Origin: Aeromicrobium phoceense
GTDB taxonomy: Bacteria; Actinomycetota; Actinomycetes; Propionibacteriales; Nocardioidaceae
Direction of reading: 5' to 3'
Assembly (NCBI RefSeq): GCF_013868155.1
Contig: NZ_JACEOG010000001.1
Span: 62,001 to 126,000 of the forward strand
Length of the DNA stretch: 64,000 bases
The translations under genes and the position numbers were made by a program. Shown in pieces: positions 47,067 through 55,892 of the stretch. The notes beneath the pieces were generated by a model. The model saw nothing but the letters and a program-made list of their open reading frames with translations. It had not been told where the DNA came from and searched no databases. Each line of letters begins with the position of its first letter. The stretch's first letter is position 1.

Positions 47067-48827
47067 GTGAGCAAGCCCCTGCAGAAGGTCCTGGTCGCCA
47101 ACCGTGGCGAGATCGCGGTCCGCGTGATCCGCGCCGCGAAGGATTCCGGAATCGCCAGCGTGGCGGTCTACGCCGAGCCCGACCGTGACGCGCTGTTCGT
47201 GCGCCTCGCCGACGAGGCCTATTCGCTCGAGGGCTCGACCCCCGGCGACTCCTACCTGTCGATCGAGAAGATCATCGCGGTCGCCCAGCGCTCCGGCGCC
47301 GACAGCGTGCACCCCGGCTACGGCTTCCTGGCCGAGAACGCCGACTTCGCCCAGGCCGTCATCGACGCCGGGCTGATCTGGATCGGCCCGCCGCCGGCCG
47401 CGATCGAGAGCCTCGGCGACAAGGCCAAGGCCAAGCACATCGCGCAGATCGCCGACGCGCCGCTGGCGCCCGGCACCAAGGACCCGGTCAAGGACGCCGA
47501 CGAGGTCGTCGCGTTCGCGCAGGAGCACGGCCTGCCGGTCGCCATCAAGGCGGTCTTCGGTGGCGGTGGCCGCGGCCTCAAGGTCGCCAAGACGATCGAG
47601 GAGATCCCCGAGGCCTACGAGTCCGCCGTCCGCGAGGCCGTCAGCGCCTTCGGCCGCGGCGAGTGCCTCGTGGAGAAGTTCCTCGACAAGCCCCGTCACG
47701 TCGAGACCCAGTGCCTGGCCGACAGCCACGGCAACGTCGTGGTCGTGTCTACCCGCGACTGCTCGCTGCAGCGTCGCCACCAGAAGCTCGTCGAGGAGGC
47801 CCCGGCACCGTTCCTGTCCGAGGACCAGCTCGAGCGCCTCTACGCCTCCTCCAAGGCGATCCTCAAGGAGGCCGGCTACGTCGGCGCCGGAACCTGCGAG
47901 TTCCTCGTCGCCCGCGACGGCACCATCAGCTTCCTCGAGGTCAACACCCGCCTGCAGGTGGAGCACCCGGTCTCCGAGGAGGTCACCGGCATCGACCTCG
48001 TCCGCGAGATGTTCCGGATCGCCGCCGGCGAGGAGCTCGGCTACGACGACCCCGAGATCATCGGGCACTCGATCGAGTTCCGCATCAACGCCGAGGACGG
48101 CGGCCGCGGCTTCCTGCCCGCCCCCGGCACCCTGACCAAGTGGGCGCCCCCGTCGGGCCCCGGCGTCCGCCTCGACGCCGGCTACGAGGAGGGCGAGACC
48201 GTCCCGGGCGCGTTCGACTCCCTCGTCGCCAAGCTGATCGTCACGGGCCGCACGCGTGAGCAGGCCATCGAGCGCTCGCGTCGCGCGCTGGACGAGTTCG
48301 TCGTCGAGGGCATGCCCACGGTGATCCCGTTCCACCGCGACGTGCTCGACGACGCCGCCTACAACGCGTCCGAGGGATCGTTCGACGTCTACACGACGTG
48401 GATCGAGACCGACTACGACAACCAGCTCGAGCCCTACTCGGGCCCGTCCGAGACCGACGAGCCGGGCGAGCGCGAGCGCGTCACGGTCGAGGTCGGCGGC
48501 AAGCGCGTGGAGGTCGTCCTGCCGGGCGGCCTGGGCGCGAGCGCGGCTGCGACGGGCACCAAGAAGGCCAAGCGCAAGGCCGGCAAGTCGGCAGGTGCGG
48601 CCGCCAGCGGCGACTCGCTGACCTCGCCCATGCAGGGCACCGTCGTCAAGCTCGCCGTCGAGGAGGGCCAGGAGGTCGCCGAGGGCGACCTGGTCCTGGT
48701 CATCGAGGCGATGAAGATGGAGCAGCCGATCAACGCCCACAAGGCGGGCACCGTCACCGGCCTGTCCGCCGCCATCGGCGAGACCGTCGGCGCCGGCGCG
48801 GTCATCTGCGACCTCAAGGACGCCTGA
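47067..48827 (+). CDS. accA3: Acyl-CoA carboxylase alpha subunit AccA3 (biotin carboxylase + carrier)
   Basis: 586 residues. Biotin carboxylase domain (ATP-grasp): [19 protein letters not shown] start, [15 protein letters not shown], the Gly loop [10 protein letters not shown] near 170, and [20 protein letters not shown] with catalytic residues. After a Lys/Ala linker comes a biotinyl domain with EAMKMEQ, Lys550 being the biotinylation site. It carboxylates biotin for AccD5 and other beta subunits. GTG at 47067 is preceded by GAGGAG; longer upstream frame not needed. Confidence 0.96.
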   Translation: MSKPLQKVLVANRGEIAVRVIRAAKDSGIASVAVYAEPDRDALFVRLADEAYSLEGSTPGDSYLSIEKIIAVAQRSGADSVHPGYGFLAENADFAQAVIDAGLIWIGPPPAAIESLGDKAKAKHIAQIADAPLAPGTKDPVKDADEVVAFAQEHGLPVAIKAVFGGGGRGLKVAKTIEEIPEAYESAVREAVSAFGRGECLVEKFLDKPRHVETQCLADSHGNVVVVSTRDCSLQRRHQKLVEEAPAPFLSEDQLERLYASSKAILKEAGYVGAGTCEFLVARDGTISFLEVNTRLQVEHPVSEEVTGIDLVREMFRIAAGEELGYDDPEIIGHSIEFRINAEDGGRGFLPAPGTLTKWAPPSGPGVRLDAGYEEGETVPGAFDSLVAKLIVTGRTREQAIERSRRALDEFVVEGMPTVIPFHRDVLDDAAYNASEGSFDVYTTWIETDYDNQLEPYSGPSETDEPGERERVTVEVGGKRVEVVLPGGLGASAAATGTKKAKRKAGKSAGAAASGDSLTSPMQGTVVKLAVEEGQEVAEGDLVLVIEAMKMEQPINAHKAGTVTGLSAAIGETVGAGAVICDLKDA

Positions 48828-48846
48828 GCCACACCGCACCACCCCG

Positions 48847-48875
48847 CGACGCCCCGGTCCTCGACCGGGGCGTCG
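48847..48875. terminator. Terminator after accA3
   Basis: CGACGCCCCGGTC and GACCGGGGCGTCG form a perfect 13-base stem with a 3-base loop (CTC). It lies 20 bases after the accA3 stop and 11 bases from the converging small-gene stop, so may serve both. Confidence 0.85.
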
Positions 48876-48886
48876 TCGCGTTCGGG

Positions 48887-49048
48887 TCAGCGCCCCAGGA
48901 TCCGGCTCAGCCACCCTCCCTGGACGCTGTCCTCGTGGCCGCCGCACCACTGGCCCGGCGGGGTCGCGGCCCTGACGGCCGCCACGTGCTGCCCGCAACC
49001 GGCCCAGGTCGTCTTGCCGCACGTCCGGCATCGCGTGGGACGACACAT
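48887..49048 (-). CDS. Small Cys-rich zinc-ribbon-like protein (53 aa)
   Basis: 53 residues with Cys2, Cys7, Cys10, Cys18 and Cys35; the start MCRPTRCRTCGKTTWAGCGQ is a recurrent actinobacterial small protein whose CxxC-x7-C pattern suggests metal binding. Its ATG shares a base with the stop of the upstream AhpD-like gene (TGATG), so it is translated by reinitiation. Function unknown; a redox or metal role would fit the neighbours. Confidence 0.75.
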   Translation of the reverse strand: MCRPTRCRTCGKTTWAGCGQHVAAVRAATPPGQWCGGHEDSVQGGWLSRILGR

Positions 49049-49437
49049 CAGGACGCCCCCTCCCCCGCCTCGAGCGCGTCCGCGAAGTCGCACACGGCGC
49101 TGTAGGCGCGCGCGCCGTGGATCGTCGCCGGGCCCCCGTGCATGAGGAACGTGACGCCGATGGCCTCGGCCGCCTCCTCGCGGGTGGCACCGGCGCGTAC
49201 GGCCGCCTGGGCGTGCGAGGCGATGCAGCCGTCGCACCCCTCGACCACGCCGATCGCGAGGGCGATCAGCTCCTTGGTCCTGCGGTCCATCGCGCCGTCG
49301 GCGAAGGCGGCACCGGAGAGCTCGGCGAAGCCGCGGTAGACGTCCGGGATCGCGCGACGCAGCTGGCGGTGCAGCGGCGACAGGTCCTTCAGGACGGCCG
49401 GTCCGTGCTGTCCGGACTCAGGGGCGGAGTGACTCAT
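49048..49437 (-). CDS. Carboxymuconolactone decarboxylase/AhpD-like protein
   Basis: 129 residues, all-helical. Glu66, Cys68, Cys71 and His75 (EGCDGCIASH) form the AhpD active-site set of a thiol peroxidase/reductase. Likely reduces peroxide, persulfide or another oxidised thiol. It is divergent from a DUF302-CsoR operon and the twin operators in the gap may control it too. ATG at 49437. Confidence 0.88.
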   Translation of the reverse strand: MSHSAPESGQHGPAVLKDLSPLHRQLRRAIPDVYRGFAELSGAAFADGAMDRRTKELIALAIGVVEGCDGCIASHAQAAVRAGATREEAAEAIGVTFLMHGGPATIHGARAYSAVCDFADALEAGEGAS

Positions 49438-49457
49438 TCGACACCTCTCGTTGCGGG

Positions 49458-49513
49458 TTGGCTGTATCCCCCCAGGGGGTTAAGATAGAGCCTACCGACG
49501 ACCCCCCAGGGGG
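49458..49513 (+). promoter_or_regulatory. Promoter with twin CsoR-family operators
   Basis: TTGGCT (49458-49463), a 17-base spacer and TAAGAT (49481-49486) form a good promoter. CCCCCCAGGGGG occurs twice, at 49468-49479 inside the spacer and at 49502-49513 just after the predicted transcript start, 34 bases apart. C-tract/G-tract inverted repeats are typical CsoR/CstR operators. A Shine-Dalgarno sequence (GAAGGGA) follows before the ATG at 49534. Confidence 0.8.
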
Positions 49514-49533
49514 ATCAAGAGAAGGGATGCACC

Positions 49534-49956
49534 ATGACGGACTTCACTCTCAGCGCGACCGTGCCCCAGCCCTACGAGCAGACGCTGGAGCGCGTCCGAG
49601 CGCTCCTGGTCGATGCGGGCTTCGGCGTGCTGACCGAGATCGATCTCCGGGCCACACTGCGCGCGAAGCTGGGTGTCGAGACCCCGCCCCGCGTGATCCT
49701 CGGCGCCTGCCGTCCCGAGCTCGCGCACCGCGCCCTGGCCACCGACCCGCGCATCGCGACGCTGCTGCCGTGCAACGTGGTCGTGACCGCGAGCGGCGAC
49801 GGCAGCCGGGTCGACGTCCTGGACCCCGCCGTCATGACCGAGCTGGGTTCGTCCGCCGAGCTCGACGAGGTGGCCGCCGAGGCACGTCGCCGGCTCACCG
49901 GCATGATGGACGCACTGGTCCACCACGAGGAGGTCGACGATGCAGCTCGAGCCTGA
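49534..49956 (+). CDS. DUF302 family protein
   Basis: 140 residues. The alpha/beta DUF302 fold: PYEQTLERVRALLVDAGFGVLTEID, then RVILGACRPELAHRALATD and LLPCNVVVTASGDG. Function unknown; DUF302 genes commonly sit in sulfide or persulfide (CstR-type) regulons. Two cysteines (in GACRPE and LPCNV) are at the usual family positions. Overlaps the next gene by 17 bases. Confidence 0.9.
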   Translation: MTDFTLSATVPQPYEQTLERVRALLVDAGFGVLTEIDLRATLRAKLGVETPPRVILGACRPELAHRALATDPRIATLLPCNVVVTASGDGSRVDVLDPAVMTELGSSAELDEVAAEARRRLTGMMDALVHHEEVDDAARA

Positions 49957-50200
49957 CGAGGTCAAGGCGATCGCCACCCGGCTGAAGCGGGCGAACGGCC
50001 ACCTCGCATCCGTGATCCGGATGCTCGAGGAGGGCACCGAGTGCGAGGACGCGCTCACCCAGCTCGCCGCGGTCAACAAGGCGATCGCGCGGAGCGGCTA
50101 CGCGCTCGTGTCGACCGGACTGCAGAAGTGCCTGGTCGAGGAGGGCCCCGACAGCGTCGACAGCAAGAAGCTGGAGAAGCTCTTCCTGGCGCTGGCCTGA
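49940..50200 (+). CDS. CsoR-family repressor, CstR-like (two Cys, no His)
   Basis: 86-residue all-helical repressor. Cys35 and Cys64 are 29 residues apart, as in the family, but the position four before Cys64, which is His in copper-sensing CsoR, is Gly60 (STGLQKC). It therefore lacks a copper ligand and matches the layout of persulfide sensors such as CstR. It should repress its own DUF302 operon through the twin operators upstream. ATG at 49940. Confidence 0.88.
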   Translation: MQLEPDEVKAIATRLKRANGHLASVIRMLEEGTECEDALTQLAAVNKAIARSGYALVSTGLQKCLVEEGPDSVDSKKLEKLFLALA

Positions 50201-50207
50201 GGCGGGC

Positions 50208-50645
50208 TCAGGAGGCGCGTCGGTCGCCCTCGCGCACGGCGGCGCGGATGTCGGGCGAGACGCCGGGCGTGGAGGCCGGGGCGTGGTGGTCGACCTCGCC
50301 GAAGGCCACGCCGGTGGCCCAGACGATCAGGGTGGCGAAGGCCCAGGTGCCCCAGCCGTCGATGTCGAAGCCCGGGCTCGGCACGATCGCATCGGTGAGC
50401 ACGAGTGCGAGCGCCGTGACGGCCAGTCCGCCGGCGATCGTGTAGACGCGGAGCCAGCCCGGACCGAGGAGGCGCAGCGCGAGGGTGCGCAGCACGACGC
50501 TCAGGACCGTGAACAGCACGACGGCCGCCACCCACCAGCCCAGCGTCAGCGTGAAGCCGTCGAGCACCCACGCGGCGACACCAAGGGAGACGGCATTGGC
50601 CACGGCGGCCGTGACGATCGTGATCCAGAGTCGCGCGCTCAGCAT
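50208..50645 (-). CDS. Four-segment phage-holin-family membrane protein
   Basis: 145 residues with four hydrophobic segments (starting ARLWITIVTAAVANAVSLGV) and a hydrophilic acidic tail. It fits the actinobacterial '4-TMS phage holin' family, a chromosomal membrane family despite the name; nothing phage-like is nearby. Function unknown. It ends 7 bases from the converging CsoR-family stop. Confidence 0.82.
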   Translation of the reverse strand: MLSARLWITIVTAAVANAVSLGVAAWVLDGFTLTLGWWVAAVVLFTVLSVVLRTLALRLLGPGWLRVYTIAGGLAVTALALVLTDAIVPSPGFDIDGWGTWAFATLIVWATGVAFGEVDHHAPASTPGVSPDIRAAVREGDRRAS

Positions 50646-50670
50646 GGGACGATCATCCCATCCGTGACCC

Positions 50671-53619
50671 TCAGAAGCCGAACCAGTCCGACTTCAGCCC
50701 GAACGCCCAGCGCGCGTCGACGCCCGTGATGGTGCGGCTCGCCTTGGAGCCCTGCAGCTTCAGCGAGACCACGCGGCCGCCCAGCGAGCCGTGACCGTTG
50801 CGCTTCGTCACCGTGATCGACGTCAGCTTCCCGATCGTCGGGTACTTCTTCTGGATCGCCGAGGCGCTCACCGCGTGGCTCCACGCGTGGTTTCGGTTGC
50901 CCGACCAGTTGTCCCACGGGTCACTGACCGCCTTGAGGTACGGCGTCGAGCCCTGGTTGGTGAAGCCGCCCGACGAGCTCGAGAACTGCGTCAGCGCCGG
51001 CGCACCCTGGTAGGTCAGGATCTTGCCCTTGGTCCCGAGGATCGCGTCGTTGGTGCGCTTCGTCTCGTCGGCGTACCCGCCGTAGACCTGGCACGAGACG
51101 GTGTCGCAGATGTCGTAGTGCCGCGACGACCCGAGGTAGCGCGAGCCGAAGGTGCGCGCGGCGACCGACTGCGCCTTGAGCGCCTCCATGCTCCAGCTCG
51201 ACGGCATCTCGCGAGCCACGACGCCGCGGACGTAGGCCTCGAGGCTCAGGACGTTCACCGTGTCGCGCGTGGTCTTCGTCGGCTTTGCGGAGCGGAGCGC
51301 GCCCCGGTAGGCGCGGGTGCTGCCGTTCGGCATCACCAACCGGATGGTCGCCGGGCCCTCGAATTGGGCGTCGGACTTGAACGTGCGGAACGCGTACCAG
51401 GCCGAGCCGGACTTGTAGGAGACCGTGTTCAGGCCGCGGTTGCTCGGGGCGGTGTCGATCGTCCAGTCCGAGACCGTCCGCGAACCCACCTTGGCGGGCA
51501 ACGCCTGGACGGCGTTGTTGGCCAGCGTGCGCAGCTTCAGCCCGCTCTGGTGCTTCACCTGGACCGAGTTCGTGGTGTCGGCCGAGACCTGCACGCGGAT
51601 CGTGGCGGACTTGAACGTCAGCTTCGTGCCCGGGTAGTACTTCTTGAGGATCGCGTCGTACTTCTGGCCGGCGCGGGCGCCGCCCTCGGCGCCGTACTGG
51701 CTCATCCCGATGCCGTGCCCGTAGCCGTGGCCCTTGAACGTCACCTTGCCGCCTGACGGCTTGACGACGTTGCGCGCCGAGGGGGCGGGCGCGGGGGCCG
51801 GCTTCGGTGCGGGCTTCGGCGCCGTGCTCGTCGCGCCCAGCGTGGCGCCGGCGGGGTAGGGCTTGGCCGAGTAGGCGCTCACGCGCTCCCCCGTGCCGGG
51901 CGAGAAGACCGAGACGCGCACCTGGTACTTGCCGCCCCGCTTCAGATTCTTGATAGCGACGGCGTTCTTGTAGGCCGTGACGTAGCGCTTCTTCGTCGTG
52001 CCGGTCTCCCAGTACATGACGCGGTAGGCCGGAGCGCCCGCCTGCGCCTTCCAGGCGAACCGCAGGCCCGTCGAGGTCCTCGTGGTCAGCTTGACGCCCG
52101 TGGGGGCCGTGAAGGCCCGCGTACGCGCCGTGGGCATGGGCTTGGCCGTGTAGGGGCTCACGCGCTTCTTGGCCGTCGGGTTCCACACCGACACCCGGAA
52201 CACGTAGGTGCGGCGCGAGTACAGGCCGGTGATCGTCGCGGACGTGGCGCCGACGTTGTAGTACTTCGCGCCGGCCGAGCTGCCCGTCGGCGAGACCATC
52301 ACCCGGTAGCCCGGAGCACCCGCGACGGCCGCCCAGGAGACCTTCGCCGACGTCGTCGACGCGGACACCTTGACCCCCTTGGGCGTCGCGTAGGTCTTGA
52401 TCGGGGCCGGGGCCGCCGTCGGGGCGCCCGCGGCCGAGGTGGCCTTGGAGACGTACGTGCTGGTGCGGTCGCGCAGGCCGCCGACGGCGCCGATCCACGC
52501 GTACCCGTACTTGCCGGGGCATCCGGTCGACGTCACGTTGCGGTGGCCGTTGATGACCGAGTACCGCTTTCCGCCGGTCGCGTAGGTGCCCTTCGGGTTC
52601 GCACCGAAGAACTTCAGCCGCCAGCCGGCGAGCCGCACGACCGCGGACTGCATCGCGGCGCTGGGCTTCACGTAGTCGAAGTGGCCCATCATCGAGATGC
52701 CCGTGGCGTACTGGTTCACCGCGTCGACGCCCGAGTGCGCGGCACGCACCTGCTTGGTCATGCCGCCCTTGCGGCCCTCGAAGATCTGGCCGAAGCGATC
52801 GACGAGGAAGTTGTAGCCGATGTCGCACCAACCACGGCCCTTGACGTGGTACGTCTGGTAGCTGCGCACGAGGCCCGCGGACTCGGACTTCGTGTAGGTG
52901 TTGGAGCCCGCCGTGTGGTGGATGACCACACCGAGGGCCTTGGGGCGGGTGACCGGGGCGCTGCAACTGGTGCCCGCGCCGGCCTTCCACTGCGCCCGCG
53001 TGATGATCGAGGGCATCGGCACGACCTTGGGGGTGCCGTCCGCGGCCACCGCCTCGGTGGTGCCTTCCTCCTCCTCGGAGAGGCTGTAGGACGCCGGGGT
53101 GACCGGCGTGACGACCTCGGGCTTGCCCGGGTCGATCGTCGTGACCTTGACGTCCTGGGCCGTGCCGGAGGCGGCCTTGACCTCGACGGCGACGCCATCG
53201 GCGGGAGCCTCGGTCCACAGCGGCGACGTCCCCGGGCGACCGCCGTCCGTGCTGTCCTCGACGTCGAGACGCTGCCAGTCGCTCCACGCGCCGTTCGTCC
53301 GCACCTGGACGCGCACCGTGACGTCGGCGGCGTCGGAGTCCGCGCCCCACGTGACGCCGACCATCCGGAACGGGTCCACGGTGGCGCGCTCGACGGCGTC
53401 ACCGTCGGCAGCGGGGTCGGGCTCGACGGCGGTCTGCTCGACCTCGACGGCCTCGGAGACCGGAGCGGTCGTGGTGGCCTCGGTGGGTGCCGTGGCGGCA
53501 GGGCGCGACACGACGATGTCGGTTCCGGCGGCCTGCGCGGGGGCAGGCAGCATCAAGCAGGCGCCGGCGACGGCGATCGTGGTCAGACCAATGCTGCAGC
53601 GGGTCAGCCAGGAATGCAT
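50671..53619 (-). CDS. Secreted amidase - FN3 - SpoIID/LytB fusion
   Basis: 982 residues. Signal peptide (1-30, cut after AQA); beta-rich region to 195; N-acetylmuramoyl-L-alanine amidase (about 203-390) with zinc ligands His234 (VIHHTAG), His359 and Cys367 (NGHRNVTSTGCPG); two FN3 domains (411-495, 504-588); Pro/Ala linker; and a SpoIID/LytB domain (620-982) with GHGYGHGIGMSQYGA at 630-644 and catalytic-type Glu804 in VAREMPSSW. SpoIID is a lytic transglycosylase for glycan stripped of peptides, so this protein may do both steps. In B. subtilis SpoIID the GHG motif comes after the Glu motif, here before it. ATG at 53619. Confidence 0.93.
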   Translation of the reverse strand: MHSWLTRCSIGLTTIAVAGACLMLPAPAQAAGTDIVVSRPAATAPTEATTTAPVSEAVEVEQTAVEPDPAADGDAVERATVDPFRMVGVTWGADSDAADVTVRVQVRTNGAWSDWQRLDVEDSTDGGRPGTSPLWTEAPADGVAVEVKAASGTAQDVKVTTIDPGKPEVVTPVTPASYSLSEEEEGTTEAVAADGTPKVVPMPSIITRAQWKAGAGTSCSAPVTRPKALGVVIHHTAGSNTYTKSESAGLVRSYQTYHVKGRGWCDIGYNFLVDRFGQIFEGRKGGMTKQVRAAHSGVDAVNQYATGISMMGHFDYVKPSAAMQSAVVRLAGWRLKFFGANPKGTYATGGKRYSVINGHRNVTSTGCPGKYGYAWIGAVGGLRDRTSTYVSKATSAAGAPTAAPAPIKTYATPKGVKVSASTTSAKVSWAAVAGAPGYRVMVSPTGSSAGAKYYNVGATSATITGLYSRRTYVFRVSVWNPTAKKRVSPYTAKPMPTARTRAFTAPTGVKLTTRTSTGLRFAWKAQAGAPAYRVMYWETGTTKKRYVTAYKNAVAIKNLKRGGKYQVRVSVFSPGTGERVSAYSAKPYPAGATLGATSTAPKPAPKPAPAPAPSARNVVKPSGGKVTFKGHGYGHGIGMSQYGAEGGARAGQKYDAILKKYYPGTKLTFKSATIRVQVSADTTNSVQVKHQSGLKLRTLANNAVQALPAKVGSRTVSDWTIDTAPSNRGLNTVSYKSGSAWYAFRTFKSDAQFEGPATIRLVMPNGSTRAYRGALRSAKPTKTTRDTVNVLSLEAYVRGVVAREMPSSWSMEALKAQSVAARTFGSRYLGSSRHYDICDTVSCQVYGGYADETKRTNDAILGTKGKILTYQGAPALTQFSSSSGGFTNQGSTPYLKAVSDPWDNWSGNRNHAWSHAVSASAIQKKYPTIGKLTSITVTKRNGHGSLGGRVVSLKLQGSKASRTITGVDARWAFGLKSDWFGF

Positions 53620-53735
53620 GGGGGAAGTCCATTCTGTGGCGGGTACAACTGTTGCTCATGTTGCAGGAGGAGCACCCGCATCAGACCACACTTTGAAAGG
53701 CCGTTCCACCAGTTCGGGTCTGACCTGCGAAACAA

Positions 53736-53757
53736 CACGCGTGTGATTACACGCGTG
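53736..53757 (-). terminator. Inverted repeat after lpdA
   Basis: CACGCGTGT-GATT-ACACGCGTG, perfect 9-base arms, lies 24 bases beyond the lpdA stop and is followed on the minus strand by TTGTTT. A terminator is the simplest reading; it could also be an operator for the downstream amidase-SpoIID gene, which starts at 53619. Confidence 0.55.
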
Positions 53758-53781
53758 GGGAGCCCAGATTCAAGTCACGCT

Positions 53782-55152
53782 TCAGACTTGGCGGTGCAGG
53801 CGGCGGGCCACCTCGCCGACGGTGCCGGACATCGACGGGTAGACGCTGAAGGCGTCGGCCACGTGGTCGACGGTGAGCGACGCCGACACCGCGACCGAGA
53901 TCGTGTGGATCAGCTCGCTGGCCCGGGGGCTCACCACGACGCCGCCGATCAGCGCGCCGATGCCCTGGCGCGCGTAGAGCTTGACGAAGCCGTCGTGGAT
54001 GCCCTGCATCTTCGCCCGGGGGTTCGCCGCGATCGGCAGGATGGCCGTGTCGACCAGCAGGCCCTGCTCGTCGATCTCGCGCTGGCCGACGCCCACGGTG
54101 GCGATCTCGGGCGAGGTGAAGATGTTGCTGGAGACCTTGCGCAGGTCGAGCGGGTGCACGGCGTCGCCGAGCAGGTGGGCCATCGCGATGCGCCCCTGCT
54201 GCGCCGCGACCGAGGCGAGCATGAAGACGCCGGTGCAGTCGCCGGCCGCGTAGACGCCCGGGATGTTCGTGCGCGAGACCTTGTCCACCGCGATGAAGCC
54301 GCCGTCGTCGGTGTCGATGCCGACCTCGTCGAGGCCGAGGTCGGCCGTGTTCGGGATGGAGCCGAGGGCCAGCAGGCAGTGCGATCCGGTGACCGTGCGG
54401 CCGTCGGTCAGCGTGACGACGACCTGGTCGCCCTCCCGGCGGGTGGAGGCCATGCGGGACTTCCCGAGCACGTTCATGCCACGGCGGGTGAAGACGTCCT
54501 CGATGAGGTTGGCGGCGTCGGGGTCCTCCCCCGGCAGCACCCGGTCGCGGCTGGACACGAGGGTGACCTCGGCGCCGAGGCCGTTGTAGGCGCTGGCGAA
54601 CTCCGCCCCCGTGACGCCGGAGCCGACCACGATCATGTGCTCGGGGAGCTCGCGCAGCGCGTACACCTGTTCCCACGTGAGGATGCGCTCGCCGTCGGGC
54701 TGCGCGTCGGCGCTGACCCGCGGGTGCGCGCCGGTGGCGATGAGGATGCCGTCGGCCGCGAGCCGGACTTCGCCGTCGGGCGTCGAGGCGATCACGGTGC
54801 GAGCGTCGGCGACGCGGGCGACGCCCGACAGGACGGTGACGCCGGCGGAGACCACGCGCTCGGCGATGTCGTCGGACTGGGCCGAGGCCAGGCGCAGGAC
54901 ACGGTCGTTGACGGAGGCCAGGTCGGCGCGCGGCGCCTTGGGCACCTCGACGCCGAGCTCGGCGGAGCGACTGACCTCGTGCAGGAGGTCGGACGTCGCG
55001 ATGAGGGTCTTGCTGGGCACGCAGTCGGTCAGCACCGTGGAGCCGCCCAGGCCGTCGCGCTCGACGAGCGTGACCTCGGCACCCAGCCGCCTGGCGACCA
55101 GCGCCGCCTCGTAGCCGCCGGGTCCGCCACCGATGATCACGACATGGGTCAT
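53782..55152 (-). CDS. lpdA: NAD(P)H-quinone reductase-like flavoprotein LpdA
   Basis: 456 residues of the pyridine-nucleotide disulfide oxidoreductase fold: FAD motif VVIIGGGPGGYEAALVA, NAD motif VVGSGVTGAEFASAY and YAAGDCTGVFMLA. The redox-disulfide region reads GGSTVLTDCVPSKT, with one Cys only, so it cannot be a lipoamide dehydrogenase. Mycobacterial LpdA (Rv3303c) has the same defect and acts as an NAD(P)H:quinone reductase. Alternative ATG at 55170. Last gene of the haem cluster; possibly a source of electrons. Confidence 0.9.
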   Translation of the reverse strand: MTHVVIIGGGPGGYEAALVARRLGAEVTLVERDGLGGSTVLTDCVPSKTLIATSDLLHEVSRSAELGVEVPKAPRADLASVNDRVLRLASAQSDDIAERVVSAGVTVLSGVARVADARTVIASTPDGEVRLAADGILIATGAHPRVSADAQPDGERILTWEQVYALRELPEHMIVVGSGVTGAEFASAYNGLGAEVTLVSSRDRVLPGEDPDAANLIEDVFTRRGMNVLGKSRMASTRREGDQVVVTLTDGRTVTGSHCLLALGSIPNTADLGLDEVGIDTDDGGFIAVDKVSRTNIPGVYAAGDCTGVFMLASVAAQQGRIAMAHLLGDAVHPLDLRKVSSNIFTSPEIATVGVGQREIDEQGLLVDTAILPIAANPRAKMQGIHDGFVKLYARQGIGALIGGVVVSPRASELIHTISVAVSASLTVDHVADAFSVYPSMSGTVGEVARRLHRQV

Positions 55153-55196
55153 GTCCCGATTGTCCCGCATGGCGGCGTCACCGCCCGCGGCGAGGG

Positions 55197-55856
55197 TCAG
55201 CGGGCGAAGCGCGGCAGCTGGGTGGAGAGCTCCGCGAAGAGCGCACCGTTGAGACCGAAGACCACCTTGACCTCCTCGACGACCCGCTGCTGGTCGCGGG
55301 CGGTCAGCGGGAGGGAGTCCAGGCTGGCGCGGTAGGCGTCCTTGTAGGGCTTCGGCTTGGGGACGGCCTCGAACTGGTAGAAGGCGATGCCCTGACCCTC
55401 GGGCAGGTCGAACGTGCGCGCGAGGATGCGGCCGATCGCCTGTCCACCCGACAGGTCGCCGAGGTAGCGCGTGTAGTGGTGCGCGACGAAAAGCGCGGGA
55501 TCGGCGGCCGAGGCCTCGATGCGCGCGACGTAGCGGTCGACGGCGGCGCTGTGCACCTGCGGCACGCCGGCACCACCGGACCAGAACGCGAGGTCGGCAT
55601 CGATCGCGGCGAGGCGGTTGATCGCGGGATCGATCACGGCGCCGGCGATGGGGTCGTCGGCCAGGCCGGCACCCACGGACTCGAGCGCGGCGTAGATCGG
55701 GCGCAGCATCGCCAGGTACTCGGTGTAGCCGGTCTCGTTCACCCGGCCGTCGAGCAGGCACGACATGAAGCTCGAGCCCTCGGCGTCCTTGTGCTCGGCC
55801 TGGGAGCCGTCGCGCATCTGCACGGACAGTCCGGTCTCGGTCGGCAGCACGGTCAT
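55197..55856 (-). CDS. hmuO: Haem oxygenase HmuO
   Basis: 219 residues. HmuO opens haem with O2 and electrons to biliverdin, CO and Fe2+. Proximal His22 (AEHKDAEGSSFM), distal GDLSGGQAIGR helix and FYQFEAV are diagnostic. ATG at 55856 has GAGAGG upstream; the longer frame adds an unlikely leader. It follows hmuV by 51 bases and its region holds a palindromic motif. Frees iron from haem imported by HmuTUV. Confidence 0.95.
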   Translation of the reverse strand: MTVLPTETGLSVQMRDGSQAEHKDAEGSSFMSCLLDGRVNETGYTEYLAMLRPIYAALESVGAGLADDPIAGAVIDPAINRLAAIDADLAFWSGGAGVPQVHSAAVDRYVARIEASAADPALFVAHHYTRYLGDLSGGQAIGRILARTFDLPEGQGIAFYQFEAVPKPKPYKDAYRASLDSLPLTARDQQRVVEEVKVVFGLNGALFAELSTQLPRFAR

Positions 55857-55892
55857 GGTCGCGCCTCTCTGTGGGGGTGTGGCTCCATGATA

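Noticed and set aside
49940-50200. Copper-sensing CsoR
   Set aside because: The His ligand position is Gly60, and no copper pump or chaperone is adjacent.
50208-50645. Prophage remnant suggested by the phage-holin family name
   Set aside because: No integrase, att site, lysin or structural gene nearby; the family is chromosomal in actinobacteria.
50671-53619. Evidence of endospore formation from the SpoIID domain
   Set aside because: SpoIID/LytB domains are common in non-sporulating bacteria; no other sporulation gene is present.
53782-55152. Dihydrolipoamide dehydrogenase of a ketoacid complex
   Set aside because: The redox-active cysteine pair is missing (only one Cys), and no E1/E2 genes are near.
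52543-55335. 930-residue plus-strand frame
   Set aside because: Antisense to the amidase-SpoIID gene and lpdA; low-complexity shadow.
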